This document shows positions 29,736-37,673 of a DNA stretch of 64,000 bases, one piece after another. The first letter of the stretch is position 1. Every line of letters starts with the position of its first letter. A model generated the notes under the pieces. It was not told the DNA's origin and searched no databases. It saw only the letters and a list, made by a program, of their open reading frames with translations. A program made the translations under genes and the position numbers. The stretch spans positions 1 to 64,000 of the forward strand of contig JAMORC010000039.1 in NCBI GenBank assembly GCA_027063785.1, in the 5' to 3' direction. The stretch is from Desulfurobacteriaceae bacterium (GTDB lineage Bacteria > Aquificota > Aquificia > Desulfurobacteriales > Desulfurobacteriaceae).

Positions 29736-31265
29736 ATGAAAGGTTCTTTCTTTCGGTCTGCGGCAATTGTATCACTTTCAATTTTCTCCAGCAGGGTTTT
29801 AGGCCTTGTAAGGGATGTCGTTATAGCCTCTTCCTTCGGTGCCGGCCCCCTCACGGATGCTTTCTTCGTTGCCTTCAGAATTCCGAATATGCTCAGGAGG
29901 ATATTTGCAGAAGGAGCCTTCAGCTCCGCCTTCACACCCGCTTTTTCAAAAAAACTAAAAGAATCAAAGGATAAAGCTTGGAAACTTGCGTCAGAAGCTT
30001 TTACAGTTTTAGTAATCTTCCTTACAGTAACTGTCATTCTGGGCGAGATTTTCGCTCCGGTTGTAATAAATCTTGTGGCTCCGGGATTTCCCCCGGACTT
30101 AACGGATCTGTCCGTTAAACTACTCAGGGAGATGTTTCCATACATATTCCTGGTCAGCCTTGTTGCCTTTTCCGGAGGAATACTCAACAGCTTTTACCGC
30201 TTTTTTGCACCCGCCTTCTCCACCGTTCTTTTCAACGCAGCCATAATTGTTTCTGCACTCCTGCTTTCCAGAAAGCTTTCTGTTGAATCCCTTGCCTTGG
30301 GAGTGATAGTCGGCGGAATTCTCCAACTTTTACTTCAAGTTCCTTTTTTAAGGGATGTCGGCTTTTCCCTCCACTTTGCCCGGCGAATTTCAAGGGAAAC
30401 CCTCCAGGTATTGAGAAACGTAATTCCCGGAATATTCAGCTTTGCCGTCAGGCAGTTTTCAATGCTGATAGATACGGTTATTGCTTCATTTCTTTCAGGA
30501 GGTGCCATTTCTTATCTCTACTACGCCAACAGGCTCGTTCAGCTTCCGCTGGGAATATTTGCCGTAGGGATTTCTCAGGTTCTGCTTCCAAGACTGTCAC
30601 AGCAGAGTAACGGAAAGGATTTCTTAAAGGACTTGAAGCTCGGAATTACCCTCTGCTCTGCCGTTGTAGTTCCATCTGCCGTTGGGCTTATCCTGTTCGG
30701 GCTTCCTATTGTTGATCTCATTTTCAACCACGGCAGGTTTAGCAGTGAAGATTTAAAGCTCACGGCTCAGGTCCTCTGCGGTTACTCGATGGGGATCTTT
30801 TTCTTTTCCGCAGAAAAAATCGTTACAAATGCCTACTATTCACTCAACAACTACAACCTACCGGTTAAAGTAGCCGGAGGAACTCTGGTGCTGAATCTGA
30901 TTGCAGACTTAATTTTCTGCTTTCCGCTGGGGCTCGGAGTTGCAGGACTTGCCCTCGGCACAAGCTTAACCTCACTTGCCAACCTTTTTCTGATTTCCTT
31001 CTTTCTTAAGAAACGCTACCAGATCGACTTAATCGGAACCTTGAAGGAGAGCTTTTTCAGGTATCTCCTCTATTCCCTTTCGATTTTCCCGATTGTGATT
31101 CTCTCTAAAAGCTCTTACTCCCCGTCCCTTCCTTTAACTCAGAAAGCCCTAATAGTCCTTTTTACCGTCTCGATTTCTGCCCTTGTCTACCTCGGGACTC
31201 TTTATATTTTCAAAGATCCCCTTCTAAGGGAACTCAGGAGGAAAGATGCATCCAATTCTGTTTAA
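29736..31265 (+). CDS. murJ: Lipid II flippase MurJ (MviN)
   Basis: About 509 residues and 14 hydrophobic segments. The N-terminal signature SSRVLGLVRDVVIASSFG and AEGAFSSAFTPAF are diagnostic of MurJ. It moves lipid II to the periplasmic face for peptidoglycan synthesis. ATG 29736 is chosen over an upstream in-frame start at 29610, which would lie inside the divergent trkA. It overlaps lgt by 20 bases. Confidence 0.92.
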   Translation: MKGSFFRSAAIVSLSIFSSRVLGLVRDVVIASSFGAGPLTDAFFVAFRIPNMLRRIFAEGAFSSAFTPAFSKKLKESKDKAWKLASEAFTVLVIFLTVTVILGEIFAPVVINLVAPGFPPDLTDLSVKLLREMFPYIFLVSLVAFSGGILNSFYRFFAPAFSTVLFNAAIIVSALLLSRKLSVESLALGVIVGGILQLLLQVPFLRDVGFSLHFARRISRETLQVLRNVIPGIFSFAVRQFSMLIDTVIASFLSGGAISYLYYANRLVQLPLGIFAVGISQVLLPRLSQQSNGKDFLKDLKLGITLCSAVVVPSAVGLILFGLPIVDLIFNHGRFSSEDLKLTAQVLCGYSMGIFFFSAEKIVTNAYYSLNNYNLPVKVAGGTLVLNLIADLIFCFPLGLGVAGLALGTSLTSLANLFLISFFLKKRYQIDLIGTLKESFFRYLLYSLSIFPIVILSKSSYSPSLPLTQKALIVLFTVSISALVYLGTLYIFKDPLLRELRRKDASNSV

Positions 31266-32010
31266 AATCGGCCCCATTACTATCTACACCTACGGGGTAA
31301 TGGTTGCCCTCGGCATCTTTTTCGGATCCCTCATTCTCGTCAGGCTTTCAGAGAAGGAGGGGATAAAAAGGGAAGACGTTATCGACACGGCATTCTGGAG
31401 CGTTATTGCCGGAGTTATCGGCGCAAGGCTGTTTTTCTTCCTCTACAATCCCGAATATCTCAATCCCTGGTACAGGGTTTTATTTATCTGGCAGGGAGGA
31501 CTTGTCTGGTACGGCGGAGTTTTATTCGGAGCCTTGACTGCCATCTACTTTATCAGGAAAAGGAAAATACCGATCTGGAAATTTGCCGATATCGTTTCTA
31601 TTGCCCTCTCGGTAGGCCTCGGATTCGGGAGAATAGGCTGCACCATGGCAGGATGCTGTTACGGAAAGGAATGTCACGCCCCATTTGCCCTTGTCTTTAA
31701 AGACCCCCATTCTGCAGCCCCTCTCGGCATTCCCCTCTGTCCCACCCAGCCCATCTCATCAGCCGCCAACTTCCTAATAGCCCTCATCCTTTACCTGATC
31801 TACAGAAGGAGGAAAGTCCCGGGAGAAGTCTTCGGGTTCTACCTCATTTTCTACGGTATTTTTCGCTTCTTCATAGAGTTCCTTAGAGCCACACCCAAGG
31901 AAGTGCTGGGAATGCTGAGCAACAACCAGGTCATAAGTATTATAATGGTCGTTGCAGGAACGGCAGTTATTCTTTACAGAAAGAAGTTTATAAAAACTTC
32001 GGAGGAGTAA
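31246..32010 (+). CDS. lgt: Prolipoprotein diacylglyceryl transferase
   Basis: A 254-residue membrane enzyme. Signatures: IGPITIYTYGVMVALG at the N-terminus, IWQGGLVWYGGVLFG, and the Lgt box GRIGCTMAGCCYGKEC. It attaches diacylglycerol from phosphatidylglycerol to the lipobox Cys of pre-lipoproteins. It is translationally coupled to murJ, and the ilvE start follows directly after its stop. Confidence 0.93.
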   Translation: MHPILFKIGPITIYTYGVMVALGIFFGSLILVRLSEKEGIKREDVIDTAFWSVIAGVIGARLFFFLYNPEYLNPWYRVLFIWQGGLVWYGGVLFGALTAIYFIRKRKIPIWKFADIVSIALSVGLGFGRIGCTMAGCCYGKECHAPFALVFKDPHSAAPLGIPLCPTQPISSAANFLIALILYLIYRRRKVPGEVFGFYLIFYGIFRFFIEFLRATPKEVLGMLSNNQVISIIMVVAGTAVILYRKKFIKTSEE

Positions 32011-32928
32011 ATGGAGAAGAGATACGCCTACTTCGAAGGCAAGTTCGTACCGATTGAAGAGGCAAATATAAACATTCAAACAAATTCTTTCCACTACGGA
32101 ACGGCCGTTTTTGAAGGGATAAGGGCTTACTGGAGCGAAGAAAAGGAACAGCTTTACGGACTTTTCGTTAAAGAACACTACGAGAGAATGCTTGCAAACT
32201 GCAAGATCCTCAACCTGAAAGTCGATAAGAGTGCAGAGGAGCTTACGGAGATCACGGTTGAACTCTTGAGAAAGTGCGGCCACAGGGAAGATACCTACAT
32301 AAGGCCGATAGCCTACTTTGCAGACCTGAAAATTTCCCCAAAACTTATAGGTTACAGGACTGAAATTGCCATATATACCCTGCCCCTCGGCGATTACCTG
32401 GACCTGTCAAAGGGGCTGAAGGCAAAAACCTCTTCCTGGCACAGGATAAACGACACGATGATCCCGGCAAGGTGTAAAGTTGCAGGAGCTTACGTCAACA
32501 GTGCCTTCGCCAAAACTGAAGCCCTCCTTAACGGCTACGATGAAGCAATAATGCTCAACCCCGACGGAACCGTAGCAGAAGGAAGCGGGGAGAATGTATT
32601 TATTGTAAGGAACGGAAGGCTGATCACGACACCTTCTGCCTCAAACATACTGGAAGGAATAACGAGAAATGCCGTTATAACACTTGCAAGGGAAGAACTC
32701 GGCATAGAAGTTGAAGAAAGGCCCATACTGAGAAGCGAGCTTTACGTAGCCGACGAAGTTTTCTACACCGGAACGGCAGCCCAGGTTGCTCCCGTTGTTC
32801 AGGTAGACCACGTAGTAATAGGGGACGGAAAAATAGGTAGAATTACCAAAGCCCTTCAAGAAATTTACTTTTCAATAGTTAAAGGAAAGAACGACAAATA
32901 CTCTCACTGGCTGACTCCGATTTACTGA
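32011..32928 (+). CDS. ilvE: Branched-chain amino acid aminotransferase
   Basis: A 305-residue fold-type IV PLP enzyme. It has the FHYGTAVFEGIRAYW segment, the GEITR-like end (SNILEGITRNAVITLARE) and VFYTGTAAQVAPVVQVD. It interconverts Val/Leu/Ile and their 2-oxo acids. ATG 32011 follows GGAGGAG at the lgt stop. The MntA-like gene begins one base after its stop, so the toxin-antitoxin pair is within this operon. Confidence 0.92.
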   Translation: MEKRYAYFEGKFVPIEEANINIQTNSFHYGTAVFEGIRAYWSEEKEQLYGLFVKEHYERMLANCKILNLKVDKSAEELTEITVELLRKCGHREDTYIRPIAYFADLKISPKLIGYRTEIAIYTLPLGDYLDLSKGLKAKTSSWHRINDTMIPARCKVAGAYVNSAFAKTEALLNGYDEAIMLNPDGTVAEGSGENVFIVRNGRLITTPSASNILEGITRNAVITLAREELGIEVEERPILRSELYVADEVFYTGTAAQVAPVVQVDHVVIGDGKIGRITKALQEIYFSIVKGKNDKYSHWLTPIY

Positions 32929-32929
32929 T

Positions 32930-33238
32930 ATGGGAATAAGGCTTTCAAAAAGGGAAGTTGAGGCGATAAAAAGCGTTACCCGGGAAGTTTTCGGGGATGG
33001 AGCAGTTATTTACCTCTTCGGTTCTCGGGTTGACCCGGAGAAAAGGGGAGGAGATATAGACCTGTTCGTAGAACTTCCGGAAAACTTCCCCAAGGAAGAG
33101 ATTATTGACAGGAAGATTAAGTTCCTCGTCAGGTTAAAGGACCAAATAGGTGAACAGAGGATAGACCTCGTGGTGAGGAGAAAGGGAGAGGAGGATTTTA
33201 TCTCCAAAGTAGCCAAGGAAGAGGGAGTAAGGCTTTGA
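32930..33238 (+). CDS. mntA: MNT-type nucleotidyltransferase antitoxin (MntA-like)
   Basis: A 102-residue minimal nucleotidyltransferase with the GSR...DID motif (LFGSRVDPEKRGGDIDLFVE). In characterised MntA-HepT systems this enzyme AMPylates the HEPN toxin and so neutralises it. The stop overlaps the TTG start of the HepT-like gene. The pair sits between ilvE and the RACo-like gene without its own obvious promoter. Confidence 0.85.
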   Translation: MGIRLSKREVEAIKSVTREVFGDGAVIYLFGSRVDPEKRGGDIDLFVELPENFPKEEIIDRKIKFLVRLKDQIGEQRIDLVVRRKGEEDFISKVAKEEGVRL

Positions 33239-33687
33239 AGGATTTAAAGTTAATACTCGAAGAGTGTGACAGGCATCTGGAGCGTTTACTATACTCCAAA
33301 AGGAAAATAGAGTCTTGGGGTAATATTGAAAGTGATCTCTTTGAGGATCCTGACAAAGTAGAAACCCTAGACTCTTTTATATTTCGTTTTTCCAAGCTTC
33401 AAGACTCTATGGGAGAGAAACTGTTCCCTTCCCTTTTAGAATTTCTCGGAGAAGAGGTCAGGAACAAGCCCTTTATCGATATTTTGAACCGATTAGAAAA
33501 GTTGGAACTTATTCCCTCAGCAGAGAAGTGGAAGGAGCTAAGGGAGTTAAGAAACCTTCTGACTCATACCTACCCTTGGCAAAGGAAAGAGCTTATTGAA
33601 TTGATTAAGAGGGCCCTATCCCTTTCCGAAGATCTTACAAACATATACATGAACTTGAAAGAGTTTTTAAAGAATAGGTTGGGTTAA
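33235..33687 (+). CDS. hepT: HEPN-domain toxin (HepT-like)
   Basis: A 150-residue helical protein. The RNase motif is R106-x4-H111-x-Y113 (RNLLTHTY), the full RX4HXY form in which the Tyr is the AMPylation target in characterised HepT proteins. HepT cleaves RNA when not modified. It starts at TTG 33235, overlapping the mntA stop. All key residues are present, so the module looks active. Confidence 0.85.
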   Translation: MKDLKLILEECDRHLERLLYSKRKIESWGNIESDLFEDPDKVETLDSFIFRFSKLQDSMGEKLFPSLLEFLGEEVRNKPFIDILNRLEKLELIPSAEKWKELRELRNLLTHTYPWQRKELIELIKRALSLSEDLTNIYMNLKEFLKNRLG

Positions 33688-33706
33688 AGGAGATTTATAG
33701 TTCAAA

Positions 33707-35140
33707 GTGAAAATTTCCGTTAAGGTACCGGAAGGAAAAACTCTTTACCAAGTTTTAAGAGAAGAAGGTTTCATGAAGTCCGCTTACTGCGGCGGACGGG
33801 GCATTTGCGGAAAGTGCAGGGTAAAAGTTGAAGGTAAGGAGGAACTCGCCTGCCTGCTTTTCGGCCCATTTGAGGGAGAGGTCGAGATCCCCGAAGAGGA
33901 GTTTTTAACGAAGGGAGAAGAGCTTCCCCCCATACCGGTCGATACCGGACTTAAAGGTTTCGGAGTCGCAATAGACCTCGGCACAACGGGCGTCGAGGCC
34001 GCCCTCTTCGACCTTTCAACGGGGAAGTTCATAGACAGCCTTAAAACAGTTAACTTCCAGTCGGCGTTCGGAGCAGACGTCGTCACAAGGGTTGAGCTTG
34101 CCCGGGAGAACTACGAGAAGGAAAGGGAATTACTCCTTGAAACAGTCACTTTTCTCCTCTCGCACTTTCCCGGAAAGACCGACACGGCCGTAGTCGTTTC
34201 AAATCCGGTCATGCACCACTTTTTCCTGGGATTACCCGTTAAAGGCTTTGAAAAGTACCCCTTCAAGCTGTTAAGGGAAGAAGAAACTTTTATCACAGGC
34301 AAAGAACTGGGAATCGATGACTTCCCCGACACGCTTTTTTACTTACCTCCGCCTGTTAAGGGATTTGTCGGGTCGGACTTTCTTGCCAACGTGATTACCC
34401 TCGAGGAAAGCAGTTTTAAAAACTTTGCCGTTGCAGACCTCGGAACAAACGCAGAAATCGGCTTCTGCACCGACCGTCAGCTCGCCACTTCCGTTCCGGC
34501 AGGACCTGCCTTTGAGGGAGTGGGGCTTTTTTCCGGCATGAGGGCCGTTGAGGGAGCAATCCACAAAGTCTTCTTTGACGGCAGGGACTTCAAGTTCCTT
34601 ACGATAGGCGGTAAAAAACCTTCCGGTATATGCGCAAGCGGTTACTTTGACCTGATCTACCTTCTCAAGAGCTTCAAAGTCCTCAACAGAGAAGGAACTT
34701 TCCTGTCACAGCTTCCACCGCTGATTGAAGCAAAAATCAAAGATATTAACGGCGAAAAGGCGTTTGTCCTTTACGATGACGGCGAAATCCTGATTGCTCT
34801 TACCCAGAGCGACATCAGGAAATTCCTCCTGGCAAAGGCAGCTGTTTACGGCGCCTTGTCGGTTTTACTCGAAAAGGCGGGAAAACCGGAAAGGCTTTTC
34901 TTTTCGGGAGCCTTCGGCACCCACCTTGATAGGAGAAGTATAGAAGGAGTAAAGCTGATTCCGGACGACCTCCCGAATCCCGAACCTGCCGGAAACCTTG
35001 CCGTAAGGGGAGCTTCCCTTCTACTCGGCAGTAAAAAACTCAAAGAAAAGGTTAAACTGATAAAAGAAAGCTTCGACGTAGAAGAACTGGCCTTGAGTAA
35101 ACTATTTGAGGAAAAGTACCTGGAGGGAATGGAACTTTGA
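33707..35140 (+). CDS. RACo-like corrinoid protein reductive activator (2Fe-2S/ASKHA)
   Basis: A 477-residue protein. It begins with a 2Fe-2S ferredoxin domain (YCGGRGICGKC: C-x5-C-x2-C, and a fourth Cys in ELACLLF). A linker follows, then an actin-fold ATPase region (VAIDLGTTGVEAALFDLSTG, VADLGTNAEIGF, GNLAVRGASLLLG). RACo proteins use ATP to reduce Co(II) corrinoid proteins, for example in the acetyl-CoA pathway. No corrinoid protein or methyltransferase gene is near; cooS is 20 kb away. GTG 33707 has AAAGGAG somewhat far upstream. The stop overlaps the next start. Confidence 0.82.
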   Translation: MKISVKVPEGKTLYQVLREEGFMKSAYCGGRGICGKCRVKVEGKEELACLLFGPFEGEVEIPEEEFLTKGEELPPIPVDTGLKGFGVAIDLGTTGVEAALFDLSTGKFIDSLKTVNFQSAFGADVVTRVELARENYEKERELLLETVTFLLSHFPGKTDTAVVVSNPVMHHFFLGLPVKGFEKYPFKLLREEETFITGKELGIDDFPDTLFYLPPPVKGFVGSDFLANVITLEESSFKNFAVADLGTNAEIGFCTDRQLATSVPAGPAFEGVGLFSGMRAVEGAIHKVFFDGRDFKFLTIGGKKPSGICASGYFDLIYLLKSFKVLNREGTFLSQLPPLIEAKIKDINGEKAFVLYDDGEILIALTQSDIRKFLLAKAAVYGALSVLLEKAGKPERLFFSGAFGTHLDRRSIEGVKLIPDDLPNPEPAGNLAVRGASLLLGSKKLKEKVKLIKESFDVEELALSKLFEEKYLEGMEL

Positions 35141-35397
35141 AAAAATTGATAAAAGGCAGAAACCTCCTCTACAGGGTAAACCCCAAGGATATAGCCTTCA
35201 TTAATGCTATCTTTGAGTGGTACCACGAAGTCGGAACCGTCAGGACAAGAAATCCAAAAGAAGGGTTAATCGAAATCTGGGTAGCTCCGGATTTCTACGA
35301 AGATGCCCTAAAGGCGGTAGACTACCTGGTCAGCGGCGGTTTTGTTGAGAGGATGGAGTTCGTAAAGGAGGTTGGCGACGACTGGTGGAGGGAATAA
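35137..35397 (+). CDS. DUF4911-type conserved small protein
   Basis: An 86-residue protein similar to DUF4911, a short ferredoxin-like (ACT-like) fold of unknown role: LLYRVNPKDIAFINAIFEWY, then LIEIWVAPDFYEDALKAVDY. TTG 35137 overlaps the RACo stop. Coupled expression with the RACo-like gene is visible; a functional link is inference. Confidence 0.6.
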   Translation: MKKLIKGRNLLYRVNPKDIAFINAIFEWYHEVGTVRTRNPKEGLIEIWVAPDFYEDALKAVDYLVSGGFVERMEFVKEVGDDWWRE

Positions 35398-35429
35398 GCT
35401 TTTACTAGGAAAGTTCGGGAGGTTACGCC

Positions 35430-35831
35430 TTGAGGAGGAGAAGAGGTTTTACACTGATTGAGCTGATGGTCGTAATAGTTATACTGGGGCTTCTTGCAGC
35501 CCTCGTCGCCCCGAAGTTCTTGAAGAGAGGAGAAGAAGCCAAAGTTACGACTACTCAGGTTCAGATGAAAAACATCGAGCAGGCTTTAAAGCTTTACAAG
35601 CTCCACAACTCGTTCTTTCCAACGACAGACCAGGGACTTAAGGCTCTCGTCGAAAAGCCGGAGACAGAACCAGTCCCGAAGAACTGGAAGGGGCCTTACA
35701 TGGATAAGGTGCCGAAGGATGCATGGGGCAACGAGTTCATCTACATATCCGACGGCAAGCACTTTACCCTCATATCCCCGGGCCCCGACGGTGAGGAAGG
35801 AACCGAAGACGACCTGAAGGTGAATCAGTAA
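35430..35831 (+). CDS. gspG: Type II secretion major pseudopilin
   Basis: A 133-residue protein with a short basic leader and type IV pilin-like peptidase site (RRRRGFTLIELMVVIVILGL; cleavage before Phe, Glu at +5). The C-terminal domain has the GspG calcium-site pattern (FPTTDQGLKALVEKP, WGNEFIYISDGKHF, SPGPDGEEGTEDD). It forms the periplasmic pseudopilus. It starts at TTG 35430 after GGGAGG. No other gsp gene is in the window. The stop overlaps the rlmB start (TAATG). Confidence 0.88.
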   Translation: MRRRRGFTLIELMVVIVILGLLAALVAPKFLKRGEEAKVTTTQVQMKNIEQALKLYKLHNSFFPTTDQGLKALVEKPETEPVPKNWKGPYMDKVPKDAWGNEFIYISDGKHFTLISPGPDGEEGTEDDLKVNQ

Positions 35832-36541
35832 TGGTAGTTTACGGCGTTAATCCCGTAGCCGAAGCTGTCAGGGCGGGATATCCCATCCTGAAGGTTTACG
35901 TTGACGAGAGATTCAGGGATCGGGAAAAGATACTTCCTCTCCTGAGGAAAAGGGGCATAAAAGTCGTCAGGGCAGGGAAGAGGAAGCTTACCGAAGTTGC
36001 CGGAACCGAGAAACACCAGGGAATAGTTGCAGTAGTATCTCCGGTCGAACCGAAGCCTTTTGAGGAACTCGTCGAATCCACAATATCAACCGGCGGTTGC
36101 CTGCTGTTCCTCGACAGGATTGAAGATCCCCACAACCTCGGTGCCATATTCCGCTCCGCCGACGCCTTCGGTGCTTCCGGGATTGTCATTCCCAGGGACA
36201 GGAGCGTGACAGTTACCGATACTGTCGTAAAGGCTTCAACAGGTGCAGTATTTTACGTGCCCTTTTCCATAGTTAACAGCTTTTCGAACGCCTTGAGACA
36301 GTTTAAAGAAGCCGGAGGGTGGCTGATCGGACTCGAAAGTGGCGGAAAATCGATCGGCAGTTACTCCTTTCCCTTTCCCCTCGGTCTCGTTGCAGGTTCG
36401 GAAGGAAGGGGTATATCAAGGAGCACTTTAAAGCAGCTTGACGACACAGTTACGATTGAAATGAAAGGGCACGTAAACTCCCTCAACGTTTCCAACGCCG
36501 TTGCAGTTGCCCTTTACCTGGTTTCGAGACAGAAAACTTGA
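35831..36541 (+). CDS. rlmB: 23S rRNA (guanosine-2'-O)-methyltransferase RlmB/TrmH family
   Basis: A 236-residue SPOUT methyltransferase. It has an N-terminal L30e-like substrate domain (VVYGVNPVAEAVRAGYPI), then motif 1 (FLDRIEDPHNLGAIFRSADA), motif 2 (GLVAGSEGRGISRS) and motif 3 (MKGHVNSLNVSNAVAVALY), with a SAM-binding trefoil knot. It methylates a 23S rRNA guanosine in RlmB; other TrmH-family targets are possible. Confidence 0.85.
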   Translation: MVVYGVNPVAEAVRAGYPILKVYVDERFRDREKILPLLRKRGIKVVRAGKRKLTEVAGTEKHQGIVAVVSPVEPKPFEELVESTISTGGCLLFLDRIEDPHNLGAIFRSADAFGASGIVIPRDRSVTVTDTVVKASTGAVFYVPFSIVNSFSNALRQFKEAGGWLIGLESGGKSIGSYSFPFPLGLVAGSEGRGISRSTLKQLDDTVTIEMKGHVNSLNVSNAVAVALYLVSRQKT

Positions 36542-36590
36542 CATCGATGCATTATTAACTATTCATAATCTTGATTAAATATTGGAGAGT

Positions 36591-36845
36591 ATGATGAAAA
36601 AAGTAAGGAAAACCATAACTTTATCTCCAAAGGTTGTTAAGACGTTGGAGCTACTCTCAAGAACTTATGGTAAGTCACAAAGTCTTGTTATTGAAGAGCT
36701 GATAGAGAAGGAGTTTGAGGAGTTGAGATTTAAGAAGAGGAAAGAAGCTGTTCAGTGGATAAAGACAAACAGGGAGTCGTTCAGGGGGCTTTTCGGAGAC
36801 AGGACTTTTCAGAACCTGAAGGCAGAGAGGGGAAGTGAACTTTAA
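36591..36845 (+). CDS. Ribbon-helix-helix antitoxin
   Basis: About 84 residues: an N-terminal RHH motif (VRKTITLSPKVVKTLELLSR, then KSQSLVIEELIEKEF) and a charged tail that would wrap the toxin. ATG 36591 has GGAG closely upstream; TTG 36582 and ATG 36594 are alternatives. RHH antitoxins bind their own promoter, which would lie in the 36542-36590 gap. The stop overlaps the PIN gene by 11 bases. Confidence 0.75.
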   Translation: MMKKVRKTITLSPKVVKTLELLSRTYGKSQSLVIEELIEKEFEELRFKKRKEAVQWIKTNRESFRGLFGDRTFQNLKAERGSEL

Positions 36846-37284
36846 CAAAGTTTTTGTCGATGCCAATGTTATCTTAGACCTCTTTGTGCCGGATAGACCT
36901 TTCGCTGACCAATCTATTACTGCAATAGAACAACTACTTGATAGGAATGTTCAGCTTTTTACAAGCTGTGATTTGATAACCACCGTTTATTATTTCCTTG
37001 CTAAGTTGGATAGACAAAAGGCTTTTAAATCAATAGAAGCGGTTACCGAAATCTTTGATCTGGTTCCGTTTTCCAACATAGAGTTGATAGAGGCCTTGAG
37101 TCTTATGAGAAAAGATAGAAACTTTATAGATTTAGAGGATACTATTCAGTATGTTCTTGCCAGAAAAGCGGGATGTGACCTTATTATTACAAACGATAAA
37201 GCATTTTTCTCTCCGGACGTTGCGGTTTTAACATCGGAAAAACTACTAGAGGTTTTAAAAGGAGGAAAAGAATGGAAGCACTGA
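36835..37284 (+). CDS. PIN-domain toxin (VapC-like)
   Basis: A 149-residue PIN ribonuclease with its acidic residues present: FVDANVILDLF at the start, DLEDTIQYVLARKAGCDLII with TNDKAFF near the end. GTG 36835 overlaps the antitoxin. Its 3' end overlaps the next ATG by 13 bases, and the AAAGGAGG ribosome site of that gene lies inside its coding sequence. Toxin translation is therefore physically tied to the downstream chromosomal gene. Confidence 0.8.
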   Translation: MNFNKVFVDANVILDLFVPDRPFADQSITAIEQLLDRNVQLFTSCDLITTVYYFLAKLDRQKAFKSIEAVTEIFDLVPFSNIELIEALSLMRKDRNFIDLEDTIQYVLARKAGCDLIITNDKAFFSPDVAVLTSEKLLEVLKGGKEWKH

Positions 37285-37673
37285 AAGGCAAGCTCGTCTT
37301 TATCCAGACGGCAGGAGGCGAAGGAGTAGTTCCAACTTCCGGAATTATCGGCGTCGTTGAAGAGGTTACGCCCGACTACGTAAAGGTAAAAGACGCCGGT
37401 GTTTTTGCTCTACTTCCGACAACAAAAGGCGCTCAGGCGACTATTATGCCCCTTGATCCTACGGCCAACGAACCCGTCGAGGCCCTGATTATGAAAGGAC
37501 AGATTGTCTCTATAGTCCCGGTTACGGATAAGTCAAAGCTGAAGGAATTTCACCAGCAGTTTAAGGCAGCCGCCGCCGGGATAGAACTTCCATCCACCGG
37601 CGCAATTGACCTGTCCAAGATTAAGGAGTTTCCGAAGGGCGGTAAAGGAACGGGAGGTCTCTCAATAACTTGA
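37272..37673 (+). CDS. Conserved hypothetical protein upstream of the two-component genes
   Basis: A 133-residue soluble protein not recognised. The N-terminal 70 residues look like a small beta-barrel (KLVFIQTAGGEGVVPTSGII, EEVTPDYVKVKDAGVFALLP) and the C-terminus is Gly/Lys-rich. ATG 37272 has a strong AAAGGAGG. The stop overlaps the TTG start of the sensor kinase, so it is probably expressed with the kinase and regulator. Confidence 0.55.
   Translation: MEALKGKLVFIQTAGGEGVVPTSGIIGVVEEVTPDYVKVKDAGVFALLPTTKGAQATIMPLDPTANEPVEALIMKGQIVSIVPVTDKSKLKEFHQQFKAAAAGIELPSTGAIDLSKIKEFPKGGKGTGGLSIT

Noticed and set aside
35313-35323. Third GGCGGTAG match, fitting GGCGGTAGNNT
   Set aside because: It is inside the DUF4911 coding sequence, far from any glycan operon leader, so it is taken as chance.
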